Below are positions 42,121-52,600 of a stretch of 64,000 nt of DNA, one piece after another. The position numbers were made by a program, and so were the translations under genes. A model generated the notes under the pieces. The model ran no database searches, was not told the origin of the DNA, and was given only the letters and a program-made list of their open reading frames with translations. Source of the DNA: Leptodontidium sp. MPI-SDFR-AT-0119 (lineage: Eukaryota; Ascomycota; Leotiomycetes; Helotiales; Leptodontidiaceae). Positions within the stretch are counted from its first letter, which is position 1. Every line of letters starts with the position of its first letter. The stretch spans positions 310,001 through 374,000 of the forward strand of contig JAHLEZ010000038.1 in NCBI GenBank assembly GCA_020726505.1. Direction: 5' to 3'.

Positions 42121-44831
42121 GCGTGTCGTACTCAACTTGTCGGACACAGCCTCGGAGGTCTTGTGATTCAGCAGGTACGTCGGATCAAGTCTTAACTAAA
42201 TACAGACCTCGAGCCCTGACTTGTTTAGGCGCTTGTGATTGCAATACATCAACAACAATTCACCGACGTCCAACTGTCCGTGGCAGGTATTATCTTTCTC
42301 GGCGCTCCGTTCCAGGGAAGCGATGTCGCGAGTATCGGAACATGGCTAGCTCAGATCTCGGGGCTTGACTCAACGATATTAAAGTTGTTGGAGAAGGAGA
42401 GTCCCAGCCTTTATGCACTCTCCAGGGATTTTTGGGGCAGTTATGGCGATTGGGATCTCGTTTGCTATTACGAGAAGAATAAAGCTAAGTATGGCCCTGT
42501 GAAGAAACAGGTAAGTTTGTACGTTTTTCTCATCTTGTTTCGTTTAGCTGATTATGCAGATGGTTAACTCGCAGTCAGCTAGTCTGCTTGGAAAACGGAT
42601 GATGTTCTTGGATGCCGATCATTCAGGACTTAATAAGTTCGGCGGAGAAGATGACGACAACTTTAAGCTAGTTCTTCCCGAGATTCGAAGAATGGTGAAA
42701 GATGGACCCTCGATCGTGGCTGAGCGTTACCGTGTGAAAGGCAAGATTTCGAACCAGACATCAAGATTAATAAAACTAAACTCTTACTCCAGACACCGGC
42801 ACGGCAAACCTTGGAAATGTGCACTGGATAGTGCCACGTACTGTTAGTACCTTGTTCACCGGACGTGGTGAGCTTCTACTTCGCATACAGGAGGCTATTC
42901 AGTATTCGACTTCCTCTTTCGACCAGCAGAAGAGGTTTATAATCACAGGGCTTGGAGGGCAAGGCAAAAGCGAGATTTGTCTACAAGTCGCAAATCAGAT
43001 GCGAGACCAGTTTGTTCTACGTCTCTTATGTTAGTCATCTAAATTAGCTAATCATGCTAGATTCTGGGGGGTGTTCTGGGTTGACGTTGATAAGAAGTCT
43101 ACCGCCGAGAGCGACTTTGTCGCTATTGCAAAGCGGATGGGGCATTCTGTTGAGAGCCTTCACGATGCGCTTCATGTCCTCGCGAATACAAAGAAAGCCT
43201 GGCTCCTCATCCTCGACAATGCCGACGACCCTGACTTCAACTACCAAGTCTACTTTCCATCCGGAAATCACGGTGCCGTTCTCATGACATCTCGTGTTGC
43301 CCAATGTAAACAATATAGTCCAGATGCCTTCGAAGCACTTGGGGGTCTCGGAGAAGAAGACTCGAAGAACCTCTTATTCAAGGCAGCCGAAGTGCCTCTA
43401 GTGTCGTGGTCATCTCAAGATGATCAAGCCAAAGAAGTAGTCAACCTCCTTGGATCGCACACGCTTGCCTTGATACAAGCTGGAGCATATGTCAGCCAAG
43501 GTCACTGCCAACTCCACCAATACCCTAAGGTTTACCAACGGCAGCGACAGCGACTCTTGAAGTACCGACCTAAGCAAGCCTATTCGAGGTATCGCGATAT
43601 GTATGCAACCTTCGAAGCCTCAGCAGATGTCTTAGAACAATCTCAAAGCAAGTCTGCAAGCGATGCTCTTCGCCTACTTGAGATTCTATCCATGCTTGGC
43701 TCTAACGTGCTTCCTCTTCAGATTTTCGAGGAGGGATGGAAGAGTTGCAAAGAGACCTTACGGGCTAACAGTGTCAAAGCCAGAGGTATCGACAAATTCT
43801 CCCCAGATCACGTCTCGCAATTACCAAGTTTCATGATCCCAGAGGATGACGCATGGGATCCTTTTCGTCTCACAGAGGCCAGTTCTCTCCTTGTATCTCT
43901 TTCATTAGTTACTCGACATAACTTGAACAACTGCCTCGGATTATCGATGCACCCATTGACTCACGCTTGGGCTAAGGATCGACAAGACTCCGAGCGTCAA
44001 GGTATGGCATGGATCGCAGCTGGCTGTGTTCTTGGTTTCTCTTGCTCGAACACCCGCATGTGGCAGACATATGAAAGACGTCTACTTCCGCATGTCATGT
44101 CTTACTTAGATATAAAGGTCAAGAGAGCATTCGAGTTAGCATCGAAAGCAGTTGTCACTTCGATCTTTCTCAAGTGTAGTCGGGCTCTGTTAGACATGCG
44201 ACAAGATACTAAGCTTGGTCAATTGCTAGAAGATATATTCCTCGAGCTTGGACAAAATCCCGACGAGCCATCGGAAGAGTTTTTGCCGCTGTATAACCTT
44301 CAAGGAAGAAGCTTGAGGTATCTCGGGAAGAATAAGGAGGCCGTGGCGCTGCTTGAGCAGGTGGTCAAGATCTGCGAGACCACGCAACCCGAGACGCACC
44401 CGGACCGGCTCACCTCGCAGCACGAGTTGGCGATAGCGTACCAGGCGAATGGGCAGGTGGTTAAAGCCGTAGCGCTGCTTGAGCAGGTGGTTAAGATTCG
44501 CGAGACTACGCAACCCGAGACGCACCCGAACCGGCTCAACTCGCAGCACGAGTTAGCGACAGCGTACCGGGCGAATGGGCAGGTGATTGAAGCCGTAGTG
44601 CTGCTCGAGCAGGTAGTTAAGATTCGCGAAACTACGCAACCCGAAACGCACCCGGACCGGCTCAACTCGCAGCACGAGTTAGCGACAGCGTACCGGGCGA
44701 ATGGGCAGGTGATTGAAGCCGTAGCGCTGCTTGAGCAGGTGGTCAAGATTAAACGGTTGACATTGGCTATAAGCCATCCTAGTCGTGTAGTATCGGAGAA
44801 CGCACTTTCTTACTTTTTACAACTGCTTTAA
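42121..44831 (+). pseudogene. Lipase-like / NB-ARC / TPR NLR, 5'-truncated paralogue
   Basis: Reads GHSLGGLVIQQ, then LGAPFQGSD, then NLGNVHW and Walker A GLGGQGKS, AWLLILDNADD, GAVLMTSR, and four TPR-like repeats of 42 residues (NKEAVALLEQVVKI, THPDRLTSQHELA). Exons: 42,121-42,174, 42,229-42,510, 42,560-42,740, 42,793-43,009, 43,061-44,831. The intron at 42,741 has a GC donor (GCAAGA). The ~80 residues normally before GHSLGG are missing and there is a frame change just before it (VVL, then extra bases, then VGHSLGG), so the hydrolase domain is broken. From 42,229 on the frame is intact through NB-ARC and TPR, so a shortened receptor could still be made from an internal ATG. Paralogue of the divergent minus-strand gene. 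Confidence 0.75.
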
Positions 44832-45337
44832 TTCATAAATAACTATTACTACAGAAATTCGTTTTCTTCCGTATGCGACACAATTAATATAGAAATGTAA
44901 TATAACACATCTGTATTAGAAGAGACTTTTTAAAGGCTTTGATATCTTTGTGTTCGAATAATTCTTCTCTTATATATTTTTATAGCTTTGATAAAGAGAG
45001 GCTTGGGGGAGGTGAATTTTATATGTTATTCTTATGATTTTTTTTAGAAGCTTCAAGTTTATTCTTTCGGTTAACAGAGCTTACTGTACGTGTACAGGGG
45101 ATCGGTATTGTGGTATTCTTGGCGCTTGTTAGTCAGGTGATAGTTCGCTTAGCCCCTTCCGGTAGGTGGGGTAAAGAATCTTTTAGCGAGTGTGGAGGGG
45201 AAGCCGATTTTGTAAGCGACTGTATTACTTCGAAGTATGTATAAAGTCCTCGCTCATCGAAACCTATTAATGTTTCCTGAGAATCTTAGCGAGGGGTGAT
45301 GTAAAGTCCACCATACTACAGTCAAAAGCTCACCTTA
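44832..45337. other. TIR-element right subterminal region and 3' flank of the SIR2 NLR
   Basis: Contains the inverted equivalent of the 38,336-38,600 region (44,935-45,224), including the uninterrupted CTTGGGGGAGGTGAA site hit by the MITE at 35.4 kb. A 114-base spacer follows before the stop of the SIR2-type NLR. Confidence 0.5.
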
Positions 45338-48300
45338 CTACTTCCGGCGCATGGCCTCGGCCTCTGCGTACTTGCCCTGGCTGTAAAGCGAAGTTGCGAG
45401 GTTCATCATACTCATAAGCGTGTCTGGGTGCTCCTTCCCGAGCACTGTCTCTTGGAGCTGCAGCGTCTGCCGGCGCATGGCCTCGGCCTCTGCGTACTTG
45501 CCCTGGCTGTAAAGCGAAGTTGCGAGGTTCATCATACTCTTAAGCGTGTCTGGGTGCTCCTTGCCAAGCACTGTCTCTTGGAGCTGCAGCGTCTGCCGGT
45601 ACATGGCCTCGGCCTCTGCGTACTTGCCCTGGCTATAAAGCGAAGATGCAAGGTTCATCATACTCATGAGCGTGTCTGGTGCTCCTTCCCGAGCACTGTC
45701 TCTTGGAGCTGCAGCGTCTGCCGGTACATGGCCTCGGCCTCTGCGTACTTGCCCTGGCTGTAAAGCGAAGTTGCGAGGTTCATCATACTCTTAAGCGTGT
45801 CTGGGTGCTCCTTGCCAAGCACTGTCTCTTGGAGCTGCAGCGTCTGCCGGTACATGGCCTCGGCCTCTGCGTACTTGCCCTGGCTGTTAAGCGATAATGC
45901 GAGGTTCATCATACTCAGGAGCGTGCTTGGGTGCTCCTTGCCGAGCACTGTCTCTTGGAGCTGCAGCGTCTGCCGGTACATGGCCTCGGCCTCTGCGTAC
46001 TTGCCCTGGCTATAAAGCGAAGATGCAAGGTTCATCATACTCAGGAGCGTGCTTGGGTGCTCCTTCCCGAGCACTGTCTCTTGGAGCTGCAGCGTCTGCC
46101 AGTACATGGCCTCGGCCTCTGCGTATTGGCCTTTGATTTGGGAACACCATCCTAAGTTGTAAAATAATCCCCCCAGCAGCTCCTTTGTCTCCTTCGTTTC
46201 ACTGAGCTTTATATTGAAAACAGCAATGATATGCTGCGCATGAGGAAAGTACATCATCCACACAGCTCTATTCTCATGCTGGGGCCACGGGAAAATATTC
46301 GCAATTTGTTCTAGGGTCGTTTGGTTCCAACTTTCCCATCGTCCTTAAGCTTTAACCAATTTTGCATAGCCGTGTGAACCAACCGATGCATATCATATAA
46401 TGCACCAGCGAGGCGTTCTTTAATAAACCCAAAGGCTTTCAAGGTGCCAAGTGCTTCTGTCTTATCGAATTCGGAAGCTGGAGGCAATAAATCCCGCGGA
46501 ATATCTTGTTCTTTGATACAAGAAATAAAGGCCATGTAGTCCGCTGCCAAAGGATCTCGGTTCTGGATTTGCTCAAAAGAGATAAGCCACGTCGTAGCGA
46601 CTGGGTTCTTCATCTCCGGATATCTTCTTACGTCCTCAAAGTCCTTGCTTAATAGCCTAATGACATTATCACTGCTCTCTTCATAAATTCTAAGATACTC
46701 GGAGATAGTGCTGCCCTTAGCGTTTAGGTATGCGGCTGCTTGCATTATTGCGAGTGGGAGATTAACAAGCCATTCCAGTAGCTTTGTTATATCGCTATCA
46801 TCGCTAATAAGCTGCTTCTTTTGAAGACTTCGTTGAAGAAGCTCTCTGGATTCTCTGTCATCCATCTCGTCTATATCAATCACATTTGAGCATGCATATC
46901 TTGTGGCAGCCTCGCGATCCCGAGTTGTGAACAGGATAGCGCCAAGAGTACTGAAAGGAAGATACTCAGACAATGCACCGGATCCGCCGTCTCTGTTTTT
47001 ATGATAGAATATTTCGAAGTCATCTGCGTTATCCACAATCATAAGCCATTTCCCTGCATTTTCCTGGGATAGCTTAGTCTTGACCAATCTTTTGACGTCT
47101 GCTTTATCGTCCTCAAGTCCCGGAATCTTGAGTTGCTGTCCAATATCACGAAACGCATTGTCGAAACTTGTTCTATTACTAGCCCGGACCCAAAACACAG
47201 AGCACGTCGGAGAAATCAACTGGAGCTGAAAAGCGCACTCTAAAGCAATTTGGGTCTTTCCAACCCCACCAAGGCCTACTAGAGCTACACGTTGACAGTC
47301 TTCCTCGGTATCCTCGGCGTGTAGAATTGTGATCAGCCGATTTAAATGAGACTGGCGGCCAACGAAATCTTTGTTGCGACCAAAAGGTAGCACTCTAAGT
47401 GGTTTTGGAGAGGCTAATTAGAGTTAGCTGTGATCCATAGAGCACATCACGAATATAGTCTTGTAATAACGAAGAATATAAACCATGTCATTTCTCCTTA
47501 CCTCTTGCTAAATCTAAGCCTACAGATGGTGCCAGGCTTTGCTTCTCCGTTTGATCATCTAGCAGTCTCTTCAGATACACAACAAGATCCTCGTATGTTG
47601 GACCGTACTTCACTCTTACTAGCGGCTGATACTTCACGCTATCACCGTCTCGAATAAGCAAACAGTGCCGATGCGGGATGTTCTTGTGCCGTTCGCTGGC
47701 CCATCTCAAGAGAGCATCGAAATTTGGATCTTCTAACCCTGAGCCGCAACCAACAAACAGTATAGTTTTATATTGTAAGAATGTCTTGAGCACATCCTGT
47801 ACCCCGTCTGAATGCTTCACGTCATAGTAGTCTGTTGTGTCCAGGACGACCTCGTGTGGGTCACAGTAGCTCCCATGTATATGGAAGACTCCATTGAGAT
47901 CTCCACGCTGAAACCTTGAAACCTCATCCTGGTTCGATCGACCAACGCGTTGTAGTCCACAGTATTTCTCGAGAACATCGTCGTAATTTGTTGTTAGCAG
48001 GGTTGCCCCTCTTTCGTGTAGTGCCTTGAGCATGTCTAGAAGATCAGGATGTCTGGTTTCCTGACTTAGACTTCCAAACACCGACTCTAACCACGTAGGG
48101 AATTGGCCCTGCTGCTTCATTTGACTGCTCAAAATGTTTGCAGCGTCTAGGAGGCCGTCGGTTTCTGGATCCTCAAGCGCCTCATATGCCCGACTCGTCC
48201 GCCGATTAGATCTGTCCACGTAGCCCTCGTTGACCAGATAGTCCAGACCATTTCGCATCAAGCCCGTCCATGTGATTCGAGAGAGAGGTTCCCCAGATGT

Positions 48301-48499
48301 GTCTGCCGTCACATTGAGTGTGACTCCCGCACCAGTTATGATCGCGAGTCGATGATTCTTCAGGTCGTTGCGTAGTCGTGCCAAGGTTTCCTCTTGGCGT
48401 CGCGCAGCCTCTTTGGCAGCCTCATTCTGTATCCACTATCCTTAGTCTCAGTTCCCTAGCAGAGTTACAGAGTTACGAGATACTTACCGGAGGATCCAT
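45338..48499 (-). pseudogene. SIR2 / NB-ARC / TPR NLR with two frameshifts
   Basis: Exon 1 is only 12 bases (48,499-48,488, MDPP), exon 2 is 48,426-47,502, and exon 3 starts at 47,413. Residues ~20-300 form a SIR2-like domain: IITGAGVTLN, LLTTNYDDVLE, VFHIHGS, VVLDTTDYY and LFVGCGSGLEDP. The Asn and His expected for NAD-cleaving SIR2 domains are kept. Then NB-ARC: Walker A GLGGVGKTQ, WLMIVDNADD, AILFTTRDR, LPLAIMQAAAYL and DMHRLVH. Then about seven 42-residue TPRs (GKYAEAEAMYRQTLQLQETV, LGKEHPDTLKSMMNLA). The frame breaks at about 46,330 (WLKLKDD then WESWNQTTLEQI) and again near 45,678, where one unit reads GAGCACCAGAC instead of GAGCACCCAGAC. Both look like single-base losses, so assembly error is a possible alternative. 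It stops abruptly inside a repeat. Confidence 0.75.
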
Positions 48500-49004
48500 C
48501 GCAAGGTTTAATCGTGAAAGCAATGTCGGGCTGGCTGGAATTCGCACTAAGCAGAGAGAAGGCTGTCGCCGATACAAGAGCTGTAACTGGAAAAGGATTT
48601 AATCGAATGTACAACCTCTATCATGATCAAGAGATCTTAAGGCGTGGAACGATTTCTCACTGAGCGAGTTTGGTAGGAGATCATGACAATAATACCATGG
48701 AACAATGGTCATCAGCTCTTGCTTCGGGCGCTAAACGCACAGACCAGCTGTCAGGCCGCAGACAGCTCCATGCTTCCCCACTCAGCCTTACGCGATTACA
48801 TGACGATACGTCCCGGAGAGGCACATCGGAGCGTGACCCGTGCACCCGCTTTACTGAAAACGACAAGGCTACATGTAAGGATTAATTCCCAAAGTGGGGC
48901 CGAATTTTATGAGAGAGTGCTTGAGGAGAAGCCGGGTGTCGAAGTTTACTGTGTCGTGACCTGCTTGCCGCTTGCTAGTCACATGATACTTCGCTTAGCC
49001 CCTT

Positions 49005-49070
49005 CTGGTAGGTGGGGCAAAGAATCTTCTAACGAGTGTGGAGGGGAAGCCGATTTTGTAAGCGACTGTA
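49005..49070 (-). mobile_element. Right-type TIR end
   Basis: GGTAGGTGGGGC...GGGGAAGCCGATTTTGTAAGCGACTG followed by TA: the inverse of the left ends at 34,855, 38,336 and 63,251, with few differences from 45,224. It lies about 500 bases upstream of the SIR2 NLR start. Confidence 0.6.
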
Positions 49071-49379
49071 ATGTGAACAACACTTGTCTCAAGCTGGTTG
49101 GCCTGGCCTGGCCTGGTCCCAGGAGCGCGGAAAATCCCGCACCCCTGTCTAGTCAGCGAGGCTGATGCTTTCAGAATGCGTGTAAGGGGAAGCCGATTGT
49201 GTTAGTGACTCTTGGGGCTTGGGGGAGCTGGGTTTTACATATTATTCTTACACTATTTTGGAGGCTTCAAGTTCATTCTTTTGGGAGCAGCGTTTACAGT
49301 ACGTATTTGGGACAGCTCAAATGGTATCGCCGCCTGCCTGTGGCTAACTAGTCATATGATGCTACGCTAAGCTCTATTT

Positions 49380-49438
49380 GGTAGGTGGGGCTTAGTCAAG
49401 CGAGTGTGGAGGGGAAGCCGATTTTGTAAGCGACTGTA
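49380..49438 (-). mobile_element. Right-type TIR end
   Basis: GGTAGGTGGGGCTTAG...GAAGCCGATTTTGTAAGCGACTG then TA. It borders the 3' flank of the HNWD-type gene (stop at 49,648). Confidence 0.6.
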
Positions 49439-49647
49439 ACGCTCAAATGGCCAATTCGTTCATCCCTATACGTCGCGTGACTTGTTGATCAGTAGCGAGC
49501 TTATTCTAGAAGATTCTAGAAGTAAATAACAACTGTCAAATTACTATTAATTCTTGGGCCCTAGGACCCTCGATGAAGAAGAGGAAAGGAGACAAAGAGA
49601 TATTATATTAAGAGCTTTGTATATCGTTTATTAACAAGTCCTACTTT

Positions 49648-52600
49648 CTATGTTACAAACTTTAGCCCTTGTTGAACTTGAAGAACTGATAATCCTCCTG
49701 ACGAAAGTCCCAAAGCGATAATTCCACCCCATGTAGCTTCACAAGTAGGTCTATAATTAGTGGGTAGCCAGAGAAGCTTAGTAGTGCCTTCTGCTAGCCA
49801 GTTTTCAGAAACGTGTAAGTTTGGCATCCGCTGGCCGTCGGGGGAGAAGGCGACTGAGGTGACCTCACGTGTATGGCCCTCGAGGGCCGGCAGCAGCTGC
49901 TGTCCCGTGGCTGCGTCCCAGCGCCGGACGGCCTGATCGTAAGACCCAGACACGATCTGCTTGCCGTCAGGGGAGAAGGCGACTGAGTTGACCACATCTG
50001 TATGGCCCTCGAGGGCCGGCAGCAGCTGCTGTCCCGTGGCTGCGTCCCAGCGCCGGACGGTCCGATCGTCAGACCCAGACACGATCTGCTTGCCGTCAGG
50101 GGAGAAGGCGACTGAGGTGACCTCACCTGTATGGCCCTCGAGGGCCGGCAGCAGCTGCTGTCCCGTGGCTGCGTCCCAGCGCAGGACCGTCGCATCGTCA
50201 GACCCAGACACGATCTGCTTGCCGTCAGGGGAGAAGGCGACTGAGGTGACCTCACCTGTATGGCCCTCGAGGGCCGGCAGCAGCTGCTGTCCCGAGGCTG
50301 CGTCCCAGCGCCGGACGGTGTGATCCCATGACCCAGACACGATCTGCTTGCCGTCAGGGGAGAAGGCGACTGAGGTGACAGGACGTGTATGGCCCTCGAG
50401 GGCCGGCAGCAGCTGCTGTCCCGTGGCTGCGTCCCAGCGCCGGACGGCCTGATCGTAAGACCCAGACACGATCTGCTTGCCGTCAGGGGAGAAGGCGACT
50501 GAGTTGACCACATCTGTATGGCCCTCGAGGGCCGGCAGCAGCTGCTGTCCCGTGGCTGCGTCCCAGCGCCGGACCGTCGTATCCCAAGACCCAGACACGA
50601 TCTGCTTGCCGTCAGGGGAGAAGGCGACTGAGGTGACCAAACCTGTATGGTCCTCGAGGGCCGGCAGCTGCTGCTGTCCCGTGGCTGCGTCCCAGCGCCG
50701 GACGGTCCGATCGTCAGACCCAGACACGATCTGCTTGCCGTCAGGGGAGAAGGCGACTGAGGTGACCTCACGTGTATGGCCCTCGAGGGCCGGCAGCAGC
50801 TGCTGTCCCGTGGCTGCGTCCCAGCGCCGGACCGTCGCATCCCGAGACCCAGACACGATCTGCTTGCCGTCAGGGGAGAAGGCGACTGAGGTGACCAAAC
50901 CTGTATGGCCCTCGAGGGCCGGCAGCAGCTGCTGTCCCGTGGCTGCGTCCCAGCGCCGGACCGTCGCATCGTCAGACCCAGACACGATCTGCTTGCCGTC
51001 AGGGGAGAAGGCGACTGAGGTGACCTCACCTGTATGGCCCTCGAGGGCCGGCAGCAGCTGCTGTCCCGTGGCTGCGTCCCAGCGCCGGACCGTCGCATCG
51101 TCAGACCCAGACACGATCTGCTTGCCGTCAGGGGAGAAGGCGACTGAGGTGACCAAACCTGTATGGCCCTCGAGTGTTTGGAGTAAGGCATTCCAGTGTA
51201 TTTCTAATCTAGGGTTTCTCTGGATCCAAGGCGGAATACACTTCTCGAATGTTTGTCGAACAATACTCTTCTCTGGTGCGAAAACAAGAGCTGAACAATA
51301 TGCTTGAAGAGGCGCCTGTTCAATAATTGATCGGTTAGATACGACAAACCGCGTTGCATCTTGTATAAACGCACGCAAATCAGGACTTCTATCAAACTTA
51401 TTCACATTAGTATAATCCGACAGCGATGAGACTACACAAAAACGTACCTGAAGATCCTCGAGCTTCCGAATCATAACTACGCCTTCTGACACGCTTTTCA
51501 ACAGGCTCAGCGCCTCAATCCAATACAAGAAGTACTGGTGAAGAAAACTGTAAACTAAGCCACTGTCCTTGAGGTCCTTGATTGTGTCGTTTCTAGTTTG
51601 ACACTCGAGTAGATGATCAACCCAGTAAAGACAAGAGTACTGCAAGGCGACGAGAGGATCAAGATCGGGCTGCTTGACTTGGTCGATAGAGATTCCGGGA
51701 GCGTGTAATCCGTAAATATCACGTCGAAGTGTGTTTGACATAGCTAGCATCGACCGTGAGAAGATAGTATGATGTACATCATCCATGCCTAAGGGCAAGA
51801 TCTCCTTAGACGCCTTCTTCATCAAGAAATCCTTTGCTGACTGGTGGACGAAAGAGACAGTGTCTTCGCGAAGTGATAGAAAAGAGCCACACAATCCTAT
51901 AATAGCTGCCAAAGACTTGTGGTCATTGGCAATATCGACGAGCGTCTCGATGATAGAGGTGGTTTCCATGAGAGTAATTGGTCGATATACCGTTGATACA
52001 ACAGCCAGAATCTGTTTACAGAGATCTGCATCGTCTGATTCGCAAATTTGGGTTAACATCCGCTGGTAAAGCAAGTCAAGGCCAGGAGGAAATTCCTTCA
52101 ACTTCGCCAAAGTCTTCCATCGTGGCACATTCTTCAAATTTTCGTACACCAAAGCGACCCAAAGGAAAGTATCATCCGCATTTGATACTAGATGCTGCAG
52201 GACTGCTTCGCGGGTTCTATCGTCGTAGCCCTTTTCGTCCGCCAGCTGACGTGACTTGTACTTGACATAAGTACCAACAGCCGCGGAGACGGACTTCTGG
52301 TTCAGCTCGAGACATAGTCTCATCTTGTGTCCAGCCCGCTCTAGTCGGTCTTCAATGTCCGGCCAGTTACGGCTAGAGATCACCCACTTAACACGAGGAG
52401 ATATAGACGACTTCTGGACGATAAAGTCCAATAATTTCGACCGGTCTACGACGCATTCGTCAAGCGCATCGATGATCAAGAAAGTGCTTCTTAAGCTCGG
52501 GTCTTGCAAGATGCTTGTGAAGATCTCAGACATCGCAATCCAGGAATTCGCATCCTCGAAGAGGGATTTACCAGCGTGACCGTGCTTCTTCTGAATGTGC

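Larger units (their letters stand above)
38336..45224. mobile_element. Large TIR-bounded segment holding two head-to-head NLR genes (6.9 kb)
   Basis: Left end 38,336 (TACAGTCGCTTACAAAATCG) and right end 45,224 (its reverse complement, then TA). Similarity extends inwards with gaps for roughly 290 bases: both ends carry a CCCCACCT box, a [G/A]GGCTAAGCGA box, and a CTATCAAAG...AAATATAAGAGAAGAAT block near 38,550 / 44,960. Both ends are flanked by TA. Inside are a minus-strand and a plus-strand NLR pseudogene. No transposase is seen. This may be a composite of two duplicated gene-plus-flank units in inverted orientation rather than one transposon. Confidence 0.55.
48500..49647. other. NLR intergenic region with two or three right-type TIR ends
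   Basis: Holds the promoter of the SIR2 NLR, then TIR end copies at 49,005-49,070 and 49,380-49,438, and a degenerate one near 49,185-49,210 (GGGGAAGCCGATTGTG, then TTAGTGACTC). The segment 49,210-49,438 is a further copy of the subterminal sequence seen at 44,990-45,224. No supported ORF. Confidence 0.5.

Noticed and set aside
45428..46155. Plus-strand ORFs (LELQRLPVHGLGLCVLAL repeats)
   Set aside because: Antisense of the SIR2-NLR TPR units.
34855..49438. A single 14.6-kb giant transposon from the TIR at 34,855 to that at 49,438
   Set aside because: Possible, but several ends of both polarities lie inside and no captain or transposase gene is visible, so the pairing cannot be chosen from sequence alone.
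49794..51307. 465-residue same-strand and 276-residue opposite-strand ORFs over the WD40 repeats
   Set aside because: Shadow frames of the 126-base WD40 repeat; the HNWD frame explains the region fully.
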